From assembly GCA_021018995.1 (NCBI GenBank), contig CM037593.1, positions 39,073,810-39,137,809 of the forward strand: 64,000 bases of DNA. The letters are read 5' to 3'. This stretch comes from Chloranthus sessilifolius (Eukaryota; Streptophyta; Magnoliopsida; Chloranthales; Chloranthaceae). Numbering within the stretch: position 1 is the first letter of the stretch; each line of letters begins with the position of its first letter. The notes under the pieces are model-generated. The model saw only the letters and a list, made by a program, of their open reading frames with translations, was not told where the DNA came from and did no database searches. A program made the position numbers and the translations under genes. Below are positions 20,535-32,617 of the stretch, in pieces.

Positions 20535-23500
20535 ATGGCCCCTAAGGGCACACCTGTGAAAAGAGCAAGGGATAAGGCTCCCGTGGAGCCTACTCCCAAG
20601 AAGGCCAAGTACTCAAAGGCGCCGCAAAAAGGGAAAGAAGTGGTTCAGGAAGTGGTTGAGATAACACCTGATTACTCTACACCCTCTGAGCTCCTGACTT
20701 CCATTCCCTTAGAGCCTGAAGCTATTTTTGACCTATCTTTCTTTGAAACGAAACCTCTGTCAGCCCCTGCCATTGAGTTCATGCGCAAGGCTGGTTTGAC
20801 CCCCCTGCTGCAAGCTATCCTTGCACTAGCCAACCCTAGACTAGTGCAACTCTTTTACCAGCACATTAGGGCTAGACCAGACCAACCTGGGCAGCCAGGC
20901 CTCCTTGTGTTAGTTGATAATTTTGAAATGTTACTCAACCCTAAGTTGATTGCTGAAGTGATGGGCATCCCTGCTATCTTTGACCCCAACTGTGGATATA
21001 GCCCCCCTGTGAGTGCCCCCATAGATACCATTGCACAGGCCCTTATCAGAGGATTGAAGGCCACAGGGGATTCCATCAGGAGAAGAGACCTGGACCCTAA
21101 ACTTCTGTTCATTGATCAAGTTCTGCGGAAGAACATTTATTATGCCGGCCATCAGCAGGAGAGGAGGATCCCTATTGCTGATGCTGTTTATTCCTTTTCT
21201 CTGGGCCACGGTTTTCATGCTGCAAGGTTAATTTTTGAAGCAATGAAGGATGTGATGGTGAAGCTAAGACAAAAAAAGAAGCCCCACACTCTCCCCTATG
21301 CAAGACTCATTACCAAATTACTTTTGAGGGGGGGGTACAAGATACCAGTGGGAGAATTAACTGATGACCTCACCCCTACAACTTTTGCAAAGAGGCAATG
21401 AGGGATCAGCAGGAGTCTAATGGATTCCCAAAAGAAGAAGAAGAAGGTTGAGGCTCAGGTTGCTACAGAGAAAGGAGCAGGAGCTGCTGTTGCAAAGGCC
21501 ACCCCTGCTCTCAAAAAGATGGTTAGAGCATCTACTCTGAAGAAGGTGGTGGAAGCTCCTGTCAGCTCTACTACTGCAGCAGTCCCTCCATCCACCACAC
21601 CTCCTACTCCAGCCCTCCTTGTCCCTCCATCAATTCCTTTGCCTATTCCATCTTTCCCTTTTCCTCTTTTGTCTCCCTTATCCATACCCTCACGTTTCCC
21701 TGTGATTAGTACTGTTGAGGATATTGACCCCCATGACAGCCCTTTACCTTCACCTACCTTACCTCAATACCTAGCCCCAATTCCTCCATCACCGGTACAG
21801 AACCCTGATAGCCCTCCCCTGATATCCTACCTAAAAAGGAACACCACAACCTCTACCATTCCCTCACAGACACACCCTACTCTTTGTACAACCATTGCAA
21901 CCATACACATTGACCCATCCACCATCCCAGCCATCCCTACTTCTCCTCCACTCACAGACCTTGACTTTAACCTCGCCACTACTTCCGGATATCAGGCCTT
22001 CATGACTACATTGCTTGACACCATGCCAACCCATGATATCCCTCTCCCAGATTCCTCACTTCCTTCCCCACATCACTCACTAGACCCTCCATCTCCTCCT
22101 CCTACAACCTTCCATCATGCCCCTACTTCCCCTTTCTAACCTGTTCCTTCTTTTTCTCATACTCCAGCCCAACCAAACTCAGACACACTTACCCATATCC
22201 TTTCCCTAATACATGACATTCAGACCCAACTATCAACCACAACACATACCCAAGACCAAATGCAGACTGACATCACCAACATCAAATCCACCCTTCAAAC
22301 CTTGACAAAACCACCCATCTCTGCACAACCACCTCCTACCCCACAAATCCAGTCCCCTTCCACCTCTGACTCCACAGTGCAACCAGATCTTTCCCCCATT
22401 GACATAACTACAAACCTCACCCTCCAAGCCACCACACCCCACTCCTTCCCCACTCTACCTATCCTTCCCCCACTCATATTACCTCCACCACAATTTACCA
22501 ACACTTCCACCCAAACAGACCCCATTCCTTTCCCATCCACATTTTCCATCCACCCACACACACTTTTGGCCCCATCAGTTCCTTTCATCCCATTCACTAT
22601 CTCCTATTACCCTTCCTTAGCTCCACCCACTTCCACTGCATCCACTTCATTTTCTTTTCCACCCATGCCCTCCATTCCACCTCTCATATTACCTCCTCCT
22701 AGATTCTCTGACAGCTTGACTCAAACAGACCCAGAACTTTTTGCCTAGCCCCCACATGTGAATGTCCTCCCTACCACCATTACTCCACCCCTCCAGGACC
22801 CATCACCTTCTATTTCTTCCACTCCCTTTCTACCTATCCTACCAAGACATTCCTATTACACCCCTCCTTACTTCACCCTCCTCCATGCCATGAGGGACAA
22901 TGCCTATATCAAGAGGGATGTTCTCAAGGGAATGGCCCAACTTAGACAATCCATTGAGTACCCTTTGCTGCAGAAGTTGAGTGACCTGAAGCTTGCTCAC
23001 AGAGAGAAGCTGGTAGGTATTTCACGAGGGTGGGAGAAAATTTTGGAGACCCTCAATGAGAAAAAGTCTACGGCAACTTACTATAAACTGAATGCAGAGA
23101 TGGAGAAAGCCAATGCCGAACTGGAGCAAAAGAGAGCTCGGATGTATGAAAAGAAACTTAACAATGCTTAGGAGATCCACAGGCTCACTAAGGGGCTTTC
23201 TGATGCTAAACTCCTCTATGCTGTAAAGCAGATTGAAATTTTGCAAAAAAGGATTGCATCTCTGTTAGGCCAACCAATTTAGGCCACCCCAGTTGCTACA
23301 GCACTCCCTGAGGCCCCACCTTCCACACACCTCAGACCATCTTCTTCCATTCTCCCTGCTCCTACATCTACATCTCCTCCTCCTACACCTCCTACTCAAG
23401 TACCTCTACCACCTCCTGCTCCAGTGCCTCCCCCTGCTAAATCTCCTGCACCCAAGAGAAAAAGGGCTGCTTCCAAGAAACCTTCTCCCTCTAAAAGAGC

Positions 23501-24196
23501 CACTACTGCCCAAAAAGGGAAAAGCCTGCACCGCTATCCCCACCCCCAAAGGCCACCAGAGCTTCTGCTCAGGATGACCCCCATGGTCGGTTACTTTCCA
23601 AAGATGAACGCAGAAAGGCTGCTGCAGCCCTTGGATTGGATCCCACTGCTCTTTTTCCCTCTGATTCAGAGTCTGACTCTGCACCACCTGTGGATCCAAG
23701 TGCTAAAAGTCCTGTTGCTCCTCCTTCATCAGACCCTGCTGAGCAAACTTATCCTCAGAGAAGGAAAGTTACAGCTAAGAGGACTACTCACACAGCTGCC
23801 TCTATAAAAATTGGAAAAGAACAATCTGCCCAGTCTGAGGAGGCACCACCACTGAACCAGCAAGATAAAGGCATGAGCCCGGTTGTCCCTCCTGAGCCAG
23901 AAAAAGTAAAATCTCCTCTTATTCCCCCTCAGACTCAGCAAGGGCAAGGCCCAAAAGGGAAGGGCCCAAAAGGGGAGAGTCCCAAAGGAAAAAGTCCTAT
24001 CAAATCACCTGAGTAAACCACAGACAAATCCCCAGTGATTCCTCTTGCACCAAAGGCCCCCAAAATGAGGGTGAGGGCACCAAAAGCTCCAACCATGCCT
24101 AAAACTGTAGCCCAAAGAAAGGAAGAGAGGGAACGAAAGAAAAAAGAAGAAGAGGCTCTCCTTCGAGAGCATGCCAAGAAGATGGGTTGGGACTAA
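20535..24196 (+). pseudogene. Element B ORF3 (broken)
   Basis: It starts MAPKGTPVKRARDKAPVEP. The frame is open upstream to 20403, but the ATG at 20535 matches the A and F starts. The globular block (about 20690-21400; RLVQLFYQHIRA, NCGYSPPVSAPIDTI, GHGFHAARLIFEAMKD) is uninterrupted. It ends at a TGA (21399-21401) where A has TGG within KRQWG. A Pro/Thr-rich linker continues to about 22740 with a stop at 22137-22139. Next come SYYTPPYFTLLHAMRDN (about 22850-22900), a coiled coil (about 23030-23250; EMEKANAELEQKRARMYEKKL), Pro/Lys repeats and the tail AKKMGWD with stop at 24194-24196. The Asp/Ser tail of A is missing. The globular block is better preserved than any pol domain in the window. 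Confidence 0.8.
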
Positions 24197-24408
24197 GATT
24201 GATTCAGGCTCCGATTAGCTTGTACCTAGGATTTTTCTGTTTCTGCGTTTTCTTTTTCTCCTGTTGTTTTTCATTTTGTACATTTCTCTCTTATAATAGA
24301 TCTTCTTCTTTTGTCATTGCTATTTTTCTTTGTCTTGTGTTTGTTTTGCTCCATGTTATTTTCTTTTATTTTGCCATTAATAAATCTACTGCACACCCAC
24401 CTTTGAAT

Positions 24409-24446
24409 CAGTGGGGGCACTGCTCCTCATATGTTTGGGGATGTGG
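24409..24446 (+). other. Small hairpin plus internal polypurine-like tract (B)
   Basis: CAGTG-GGGG-CACTG (24409-24422), then GTTTGGGGATGTGG (24433-24446). The stem sequence differs from A and D but pairing is kept. Confidence 0.55.
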
Positions 24447-25926
24447 TAGGCAGATCCTGCCAATGGAATAGTTAACCTAAGTGCAGCAGAATCATGTGAG
24501 TAAGATGGAAATGGGTCATGTTCACTGGAGAATCAGAAAAATAATGAAATTAAAATTTTTTTCCAGACTTTAGGCATTACAAACTTTTAAAATTTCATAT
24601 TTCCATGAAGAGATCACCAAAGAAACTCACTTGTATCATCACTTAGTGAATCATTAGAGAGAGAAAAAGGTAAGGACATACTTAAGAATTCAAAGGAAGA
24701 CCATAACCAGTGAGATTTGGGCCTATACAAATTTTTTTTTCTTTGAGGAGTGACTAAGGCAATTTCTTCTAGCTCTAAGGACTGGCTGAGTCATTGTGCT
24801 CACTAGAAGTTAGGCAACTCCAAGTTGAAACAACTGACAGCACTCATGAGACTTAGGAAAGGATCAAGGCCTTCTCTTGGACAGTTTGAGCCTAAATAGA
24901 CCAACCTTAAGCAACTGCCCTTGTCCATACCCCCTTTGAGCTTTAAATCCTAAATTTCTTCCAAATGCACCTGAGTACTTATACCTGAACCTATGAACCT
25001 GATTCAGCCTATCCTTACTCTAAGAATTCAGAAGGTAAAGGAGAAAGAGTTAAAGATGGACTAGCTATGGTCAACACTAGGTGAATGGAGAAAAAGTATC
25101 TCAAAATTCTGGCAATATGGTAACTGAGAAAATGGTGGCATTTCAGAAAAGCAAAAATAAAATAAAAAGAAGAAAAATGCATCAAAAAGAAACAAAAACA
25201 ATAATGAAGAGGAGTAAGAGAGGAGTCAAGAGGGAACTTTCATTGGAAAAATCGAAATCAAGAAGAGAAACTGATCACTTCAAATCTGAAAACCTCAAAG
25301 AAGATGAAAGGAGCTGAATTAAAGAAGGTGAAGTCATGAATCACCTCCTTCACCTACTAATTTCTCAATTTTGAACCCCTTTTCAACCTTCCATTCTTTT
25401 TAACCCCACTCCATAAGCCACATTACATCCCAGTTAAAGCCCTTGTGATCCAAAGTTGAGTGAGATAAAAAGTTATACAATCTATGGTGAGGATCTATCA
25501 ATGATGCCAGAACTTCAGAGCTATGCCTATGCTCATGCTTACAGACTCATTTGGGGGATGTAACTTCTCTTGAGCTTGAGAGAAAATGAAACCCTCAACA
25601 GTTCTTTATGAGAGTATGCCCTGGAGAGTTTTGGGTTTGATCTTGAATGCATTAGGTGTGACCTAGAACCTAATTTTTGACCCAGTGATGAGCTCAATGT
25701 TGACACACCTGTGCAGTGTCTCTGGTGTAAACTGATTGGAAATGTTGTGCTTTCTTGAGATGCTGATGTTGTTCAAATTTTTGTGCAGCCAATGTGTTTG
25801 AATTTCTTATATTTTTACTGATTCAAGGGTGAACTAACTCTGTTTCTTGACTGCTCACTTGATAATAATGCACTTTTGTTAACTGTCTCATTGAGAAGTT
25901 TGTGGGTGTCTTCACTGAAAACCCTC
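24447..25926 (+). other. 3' noncoding region of element B
   Basis: About 1.5 kb, AT-rich, with the same ordered short phrases as A (GTGAGATTTGGGCC, GACAGTTTGAGCC, GAATTCAGAAGGTAAAGGA, CACCTCCTT). An open stretch at 25081-25317 is Lys/Arg/Glu-rich low-complexity sequence and I do not count it as a gene. Confidence 0.6.
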
Positions 25927-25960
25927 AGGAGACTTCACTCCTCCACTAGGGATCACCTAG
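25927..25960 (+). other. Twin mini-hairpins near the 3' end (B)
   Basis: AGGAG-ACTTCA-CTCCT (25927-25942) and CTAGG-GATCA-CCTAG (25946-25960), identical to A and F in both stems and loops. Confidence 0.6.
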
Positions 25961-26069
25961 GGGTTTAAAAGGCTTGGTACATATGCTAAATGTATCCGTG
26001 CTCCCTACGAAAGTGGCATTTAATTTCTGTAGTTGATTTAATGTAGCTTTGCTAAGGGACTAGCAAAGA

Positions 26070-26084
26070 TTAGGTTTGGGGGTG
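26070..26084 (+). other. Terminal polypurine tract of element B
   Basis: TTAGGTTTGGGGGTG immediately before TGTTAAGACC of the 3' LTR. Confidence 0.8.
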
Positions 26085-26285
26085 TGTTAAGACCTGAAAA
26101 GTACCACTTTTCACCCCTTAACTTAGCCTTTGATTAGACCCTTAGCCATCTAATAAAGGTTTGTTAAGTGTTTTCTGTAAGTAATAAACAGTAGTATAAT
26201 AAGGCCAGGTATCCTGTTAAGGAACCCATGATTGGCACCAGAAGTCCCTCAGAAGAATGAGCCATGAATCTAGACTTGAGGTAAG

Positions 26286-26820
26286 CCTCGCGCAACTGAC
26301 AAAGCTCTAAAGGATTCAGGAATTTAGGCTTCGCGCAGTCCTCGCTACGTTCCCCAAGACTTCATGAGAAGTTCTCGCACAGTGGAGTGACAGAAGAGCT
26401 TCAGCTCTCGCGATGTTTAGAAGTTAAAGGTCGCGCAGTCTCGCGCAGTTCAAGAGAGCTTCAGGAAAGTTGTCACACAGCTGCCGCCCAGTTGCTGCGA
26501 GATACAAAGTATCAAAGGAGCTATCGCGCAGTTCAGAAAAGCCTCAAACCTTTCACGAGGATCCTCGCAAAGATTTATCGAGAAATGGACTCTCGCGCAG
26601 CTCAGAAACTATTAAAGCCTCGCGAGGATCCTCGCGAAGATCCATTGGAGTGATGCTCGTGCAGTTCTTGCGCTATTCCAACCCAACCTCGCGAAGCTCA
26701 ATCCAGCGAGAGCGCACCAACCTCGCGACAGCTGAAGCTTCAGAGTTAAACTCAAACATGCGAAGAATAGAGCTACCACATGATGAGTCTGGGAAACGAT
26801 GGCTACCTAGCGAAGCTCTA
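26286..26820 (+). repeat. CG-word array in the B 3' LTR with an 18-bp palindrome
   Basis: Same array as in the 5' LTR. TCGCGAGGATCCTCGCGA at 26620-26637 is a perfect 18-bp palindrome. Open frames across this array are by-products of the repeated words. Confidence 0.75.
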
Positions 26821-26959
26821 AACTTTAACCTTCCATCGCTTCAGCAGAGGACTTTCTAGGAATTTTCAAGGATTAGGGCACGCACTCCCATGCTCATATC
26901 TCTATGCACACACCTCGAGGCATCCAAGGAATAGTATTCAGCCATGTGGCATCATTAAA

Positions 26960-27006
26960 ATTAGGGTTTCCTAACCCTAATGCGCCGCCACACCACTGCT
27001 ATATAA
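26960..27006 (+). promoter_or_regulatory. LTR promoter of B 3' LTR: telo-box pair and TATA
   Basis: ATTAGGGTT-TCCT-AACCCTAAT (26960-26981) and TATATAA (27000-27006). The G-box of the 5' copy reads CATGTG here. Confidence 0.6.
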
Positions 27007-28385
27007 ACCCAAACTTGGTTTAGGTTTAGGAGCTCAGACTTTATCACTGATACGGGATCTGAGATCATTTTCTTTTCTATTTTTCTGTAGTTGTAAGTAG
27101 TTTTCTTTTTTCTTTTTCTTTCTCTCCATAGTCCAGCAGTTGCTGGCTATACCTTTGTATGTATTTTTGAACTAGTTTAATGGATGTTTTGTAATAGGAT
27201 ATGTACTTTTATGGGATGTGTGCGAATGAGAGTTGCTCTGTGCAAGGCTGCTGCCTTGTGATCCGCCAGTGCTTTGGCTATGATTCAAAGCAATGGAAGA
27301 CTGATTCTAAGGATTCATTCAGATCCAAGTGACCTGTGTGTCTGGGCTATCATGGTCCGATATAGCCTTAGCCCCACCACAGGACCCACTAGATCTGAAA
27401 TCCCCATGGGAGCCTGAGCTGGTAGCCTTGTGACCATGGTGGTGGCAGCAATATTACTGTTCTGTTTTGGACTCTATGAGGAGGATAGCCTCTGGGATAG
27501 TTTGTGACCATTCAAGTGGACAGGTTATAGCCTTAGGGTGAAGCCAATCTGTAGGATCCAAGATGGATTCTTTTTCTCTGCACATGTGCTTGTAGCCTTG
27601 TGGGAGATTGTACAGAGGCAGACTCCCCTATATTTGTATAGATCCGCCATCAGATGTTAGATCTGATCTAGTTATGGAGATTGTAGGCTTGTGACTGGAC
27701 CATTATAGTCCCACTCAAGCAATGGATAACTAGATCGAAGGTTGTACTCAATCCCTTGCTGGTTCTATGTGTCTGGGCTAACATGGTCCTATACAGCCCT
27801 AGCCCCACACATAGAGCTTTAGAGGTTGAGGTTCCCTATGGATTCTTGAGGTTGTAGCCTGGATGAAGTAGTGCCTACAATGATTGACTTGTTTTGACCC
27901 GTCTCTGGACTGTGGTTCCCCTATGGGATAGTCTGTGACCATTTGAGTGGACAGGTTATAGCCTTAAGGGATTGGATCATGGCACAGAGATGGGTTGGAT
28001 TCTTTCTCCTCAGTGGTGATAATGTAGCTATTGGACAGGATTTCTATAACATCAGTTCTGAATCTGAGTTACAAAACTCCTCTGATCTAGACCCAATAGC
28101 ATACTTCTCACCCTTTTATATTTATTTTCCCACACTCTATCCATCTTCTCAACCCTTTCTATAGTTAATTCATTAGGCTACCTTAGGATATTTAGAATAA
28201 GTGACCCTGAGCTCCCTTCCTTTTAGGACTGCCAGATCTGGAGGGACTACTAGAGATGGCTCCCTTGGAGCCGTAGATCACCTTTCCCTGTGGGACAAAC
28301 TCTTACTTATCAAAACTTGCTACAAATGGACCCTATATCATGCAGGTCTAGGATTTCTCAGTTGTGCTGATTCCATCCCACTTCT

Positions 28386-29950
28386 GTAAGCAAAGGTGCC
28401 AAAAGGACAAGTAAATGTAGTTTTCTCTTGATCAAGAGGGTGCACAGGGTTCTGGTTGTACCCTGAGTACCCATCAAGAAAATAGTAAAAAGCTTTCCCA
28501 GCCAACTTATCCAAAATTTGATCAATAAAGGGGAGAGGGAAGTGGTCTTTCCTGGTCTTAGAGTTGAGCTTTCGATAATCGATGCAAACTCTCCAGCCAG
28601 TGGTTTCCCTGGCTGGTCTCAGCTCTTCAGACTCAGTTGTGATAACTGTTATGCCAGATTTCTTGGGCACCACTTGGATAGGTGTCACCCATTCATAATT
28701 AGAAATGGGGTAAATCACCCCAGCATCTAGCAATTTATGATTTCTTTTAGGACCACTTCCTGCATGTGAGGATTCAATTTCCTCTGCATTTCCATGGAGG
28801 GTGTTGAGCCCTCCTCTAGATGGATCCTGTGCATATAGATTGATGCATCAATCCCTCCTAGATTAGCAATGGTCCAGCCAATTGCCTTCTTGTGCTTCCT
28901 CAAAACTATTAGTAATTCTTCCTCTTGCTCATTGGTAAGAGAAGAGGAGATAACTACAAGAAGTTTTTCATCTTTCTCAAGGAAAACATATTTCAATGTT
29001 TCTGGAAGCTTCTTGAGTTCTAGATCAGGGGCTTGTTGGATGGATGGCAGGATTGGTGCTTTGTTGGTTTGAGGAAGGGGCAGCAATGTCGGTTTCCAAA
29101 TAGAATGCTGCACTAAGCCCACAGAAGACTTCAATGTGGTCATGTCTTCTGGCATTACAGCAGGGCTTCCTTCCTCTACCAAGTTCCAAACTTCAGTTAA
29201 ACTTGTGACAATGTTGCTCCACTCCAGCAGAGTGGGTAGTTCTTCTTCAACAACTTCTTCTAGTACATCCATTGGAAAGCTTTCCTCATTGTCCAGTTGA
29301 GGGTACTTTGCACTGTTATACACATTAAGTTCAACTTTCATATGTTTGAAAGTCACCTCCATGATCTCAGACCTGCATTGAATGCATGCATTGGCAGTGG
29401 CCAAGAATGGCCTGCCCAAAATGATAGGTATAGGGGATGTACTCTTGTTGCAGCCCATGTCCAAAACAAGAAAGTCTGTAGGGTAGAAGAACTTGTCCAC
29501 CCCTACCAAGACATCCTCGACCACTCCCATGGGTCTCCTTTCAGACCTGTCAGCCATTAATAGCACAATGGGGGTGGGTTTTAGCTCCCCCAAACCTAGC
29601 TGTTGATACACACTGTATAGCAGTAGGTTAACACTGGCTCCAAGGTCTAGAAGGGCCCTTCCAATTGTGTGGTCTCCAATTATGCAGGGAATAGTGGGTA
29701 TCCCTGGGTCTTGCAACTTCTCTGGTATTGTCATGTTTAATACATAATTAATTGTATCAGTTGCAAAGACCTTTTTAGACAAATGGCCTCTAGCTTTCAT
29801 TTTCTGAGTACAAGGTCTTTCAGAAATTTTGCATAGGCTGGGACCTGTCGGATTGCATCAAGCAGGGGCAAATTGATTTTTACCTGCTTAAAGGTCTCCA
29901 TCATTTCCTCTATTTGTGCATTCCCCTTATTAAAAGGGGTAGGGCCACTC
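28386..29950 (-). pseudogene. pol: Element C pol fragment: protease and start of RT
   Basis: Minus strand. An open stretch 29800-28727 covers the protease (ALLDLGASVNLLLY; LADRSERRPMGVVEDV; TANACIQCRSE) and acidic linker. The RT start is at 28733-28386 in another frame (LLDAGVIYPIS, WRVCIDYRKLNSKTRKD, FIDQILDKLAGKAFYYFLDG with the first catalytic Asp). The frame shift is at about 28730. The fragment stops at CPFGTFAY, just before the FMDD box, where it meets the truncated B LTR. RNase H, integrase and ORF3 of this copy are absent. Confidence 0.88.
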
Positions 29951-29955
29951 AAAGC

Positions 29956-31760
29956 CTAAGGAAATGGCAACTGAGGTACTGCTGGTTCCTCAGTTGCAAG
30001 CCTATGACTGAACTTTTGTTTTTTTATTTTTTCATCTTTTATTTCCTGCTGAGGCTCAACTATAGCCTCTTTATTTTTCCCTTGTTGCAGGGTAGCAGGC
30101 AACTCCTGGCTCTGTGCTCTAACAAAGTCTCTTTCACTTTCACTCGACAGTTCTTTGGGAATGACCTCTCCTTGTTCCTTTCTCACCTGGTTGTCTACCA
30201 GCCTACCAGATCTCAGGGTTGTGATGACACTAGCACCCTCAAAACTTGAGGAGCCTTCACCAATCGAATATTGGCCCTTAGGGTTGCCCACTGGCTGGCT
30301 TGGCAACCTGCCTTCTTCTCTTTTGGCCAAGGCATTGGCTATTTAGCCTAGTTGCTCTTCTATTTTCTCTATGCTTTGACTGTGAGAAGTCACAGTCTGA
30401 GTAAAGGGTCCAAGGCTTTGCAATTGGGTCAAAACCTGATCCTCAAAAGAAGCATTTCGGGGCTGAGGTGGAGGAACTACTAATTGATTTTACTACTGGG
30501 GCTGCTGCTGATGCTGAAAATTTTGCCTTGGGGCATATCCCTGGTTAAATTGCTGCTGTGGCCTTTGAGGTAAGGCCAACATCTGTTGTGGCTACATATA
30601 ATTGTCTTTCCTCCACCTCAAATTTGAGTGGTCTCTCAATTGATAACTAATATTTTGGTGCTGGTATCCAAATGACTGTTTGTTGTAGCCACCAGATTGT
30701 TGCTGTCCAAATGATTGGGCAGCAGCAGCCTGTTCCATCACATAATTAGGGTATTGCCCTGCAGATGGGCACTCTTCCACTGTGTGTTGTGGAGATTGGC
30801 ATATCAGACATGCCTCCATCACTTGTGCAGCCAATCTGGGCTGCACCACAGTTAAAAGTTTATCAAACTTATCAGAGAGATTGGCCATCTGCATTCTTAG
30901 GTCATCATTTCCCCTAACTTCATACATCTTTCCTTAGGAAGTTCAGCAAGCCCCAGCTTAGGAGAAGGCTCTTGAACAGTCCTTGACAAGGACATCTTCT
31001 GGAAAGCATTTTCACTGATGACCTCGAACAAGTCCCATGCCTCATCAGCTGTTTTATGCATGTAAGTTTCACAATAAGAGGCATCTACCATGTCTCTACT
31101 TTTCTCATCAATCCCATTATAGAAGCTCTGAATAAGCTGCCAGTCAGGGATCTTGTGCTGGGGACATTGTTTGAGCATCTCCTTAAATCTGTCCCAAGAT
31201 TGATTAAAATCCTCAGTTGGGGATTGGGCAAAAGCAAGTATTGCTTTCCTCAACTGGCTGGTTTTGGTCTCTGGGAAAAATTTGGTCAGAAATCTTGTCT
31301 GGAGGTCTTTCCAAGAAGTGATGCTGTTGTTTGGGAGTAGCTAGCAGTCTTGTACATCCTTTAGGGAGAAAGGAAAGAGCCTTAACCTAGTGGCTTCTGG
31401 TCCCAAACCAGTAATGGAGAATGTTGTGCACAGGGCCAAGAATTGGTCAATGTGCTTGTAAGGGTCTTCCTTGCTAAGCCCATGGAAAGAGGGAAGCATT
31501 TGGATGATGGAGGTTTTAATCTCATAGTTTCCCTGAACATCTGAGAATTGAATGCTGAATAGAAAATTATAATCATCAGGGGCATTCAATTCCTTCAATG
31601 TTCTGAGTTGCTCTTCACCCATGACTGCTGTCTCAGTTTTAGTAGGGGGTTCAACTGTGGTGTGTTTGGGCCTTCTTGGTCTTCTACCCCTTTCTATCTC
31701 AGGGTTAGGAGGCTCTAATGTGGGACTGAGAGATCTCCTTCCTAACATGCACAATCTTCA
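29956..31760 (-). pseudogene. gag: Element C gag
   Basis: Minus strand, start MCMLGRRSLSP at about 31754. The core is open to about 31345, where the RASTWLATLPN segment seen in the second copy (36092-37636) is replaced by a short unrelated stretch and a stop. It continues 31253-30900 (RKAILAFAQSPTEDFNQSWDRF), then 30927-30592 with the zinc knuckle CLICQSPQHTVEEC, then the Gln-rich tail and 30330-29956. Several stops and one frameshift. The upstream leader is not the usual one: the start codon region is fused to the gag-like remnant X (see 37610-38020). Confidence 0.88.
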
Positions 31761-32048
31761 TCAGCCATTTTTTGATCTTGTTGTTGAGAAATGGAAAATA
31801 CCATTTTTCACCCCTTAATCTGGGCCTTGATAGACCCTTGAGAGAACTAAATAAGTGTTTTAAGTGTTTGTTTTATAGCTAACAATAAAGGCAGGCTTAA
31901 CCTTGAAAGTAGCTTAAAAGTGCCAAAAAGATGATGACCCATCTTGATCTGGAGGAAGAAGGAGAAAGGACAACCTCACTGGCTGTCAAAATGCCTAAAA
32001 TAAAGAGGACAAAGGCCTGGTTTCAACCTGGAAAGAGGTTTGGAGCTA

Positions 32049-32255
32049 TTCGAAAAGAAGAATGCACTACAGAATGCTATTCGTAAAGGTCCCTAATCTT
32101 TGTGAAAAGGTCCCCAAGCTCTGCGAAAAGGTCTCCAATCTTTGCGAATAGATCTCCAGAAGTTAAAGTTCTTTTCGAAAAGGTCTCCAATCTGTGCGAA
32201 AAGAGCTTCAGAAGTCACAATACCTTGCGAAAAGTTCTCCAAACTGTGCAAAATG
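32049..32255 (+). repeat. Array of TGCGAAAAGG-type words in the D LTR
   Basis: About nine occurrences of (T)GCGAAAAGGTCTCC or TTCGAAAAG variants every 20-30 bp, in the same part of the LTR (upstream of TATA) as the TCGCG arrays of A, B and F. Confidence 0.65.
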
Positions 32256-32609
32256 ATATCCTGAAGATTCTCAGCATCTGCAAGGGCAATTCAGTAATCT
32301 CTGAACATGCCCCAATGCATTTAAAAGCCCAGGGACATTCCGAAAGATTCTGAGCACGAACCAAAGGCATATTCCACCCCATGTGAACACCCAAAGATGA
32401 AATTACTTGGCGGAAACTTCTAGAAGCTCAAACAGATTTTTGAATTACATAACAGAATTGATGCTTCTATCACCTGATTGGCTGAACCAGATCAAGCAGC
32501 TATGATTGGCCAAAATAGATCTGGATCCTTGTGCTCGATTCCTATTGGTTGATACAGATCTATCCAATTCTGATTGGTTGATACACATCTGAGCTGGCTT
32601 GGGGAAAAC

Positions 32610-32617
32610 TATAAATA
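32610..32617 (+). promoter_or_regulatory. TATA box of the D LTR
   Basis: TATAAATA in AAAACTATAAATAGACG, about 355 bp after the word array. Confidence 0.65.

Larger units (their letters stand above)
15398..28380 (+). mobile_element. Element B: non-autonomous Athila-like retrotransposon lacking pol
   Basis: 5' LTR 15398-17763, PBS, gag, then directly ORF3, 3' noncoding region, polypurine tract and a 3' LTR truncated at about 28380. Protease, RT, RNase H and integrase are missing through one deletion near 19620. The interior is 8.3 kb versus 11.8 kb in A. B sits inside the 3' LTR of A and so is younger than A. Confidence 0.92.
26085..28380 (+). repeat. 3' LTR of element B, truncated at its right end
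   Basis: It matches the 5' LTR from TGTTAAGACC up to GATTCCATCCC, then breaks. About 65 bp of the LTR end, the target duplication and the rest of the A 3' LTR are missing, and minus-strand pol of element C follows after a few filler bases. One 18-bp CG unit present in the 5' LTR near 15720-15740 is absent near 26400. Confidence 0.9.

Noticed and set aside
25081..25317. Lys/Arg-rich open frame in the 3' noncoding region of B
   Set aside because: Low-complexity purine-rich sequence; the same region in A and F is not open and shows no coding conservation.
32049..32255. Reading the regularly spaced words as a CRISPR array
   Set aside because: The words are short and degenerate, spacers are not unique units of fixed length, no cas genes are present, and the DNA is plant nuclear.
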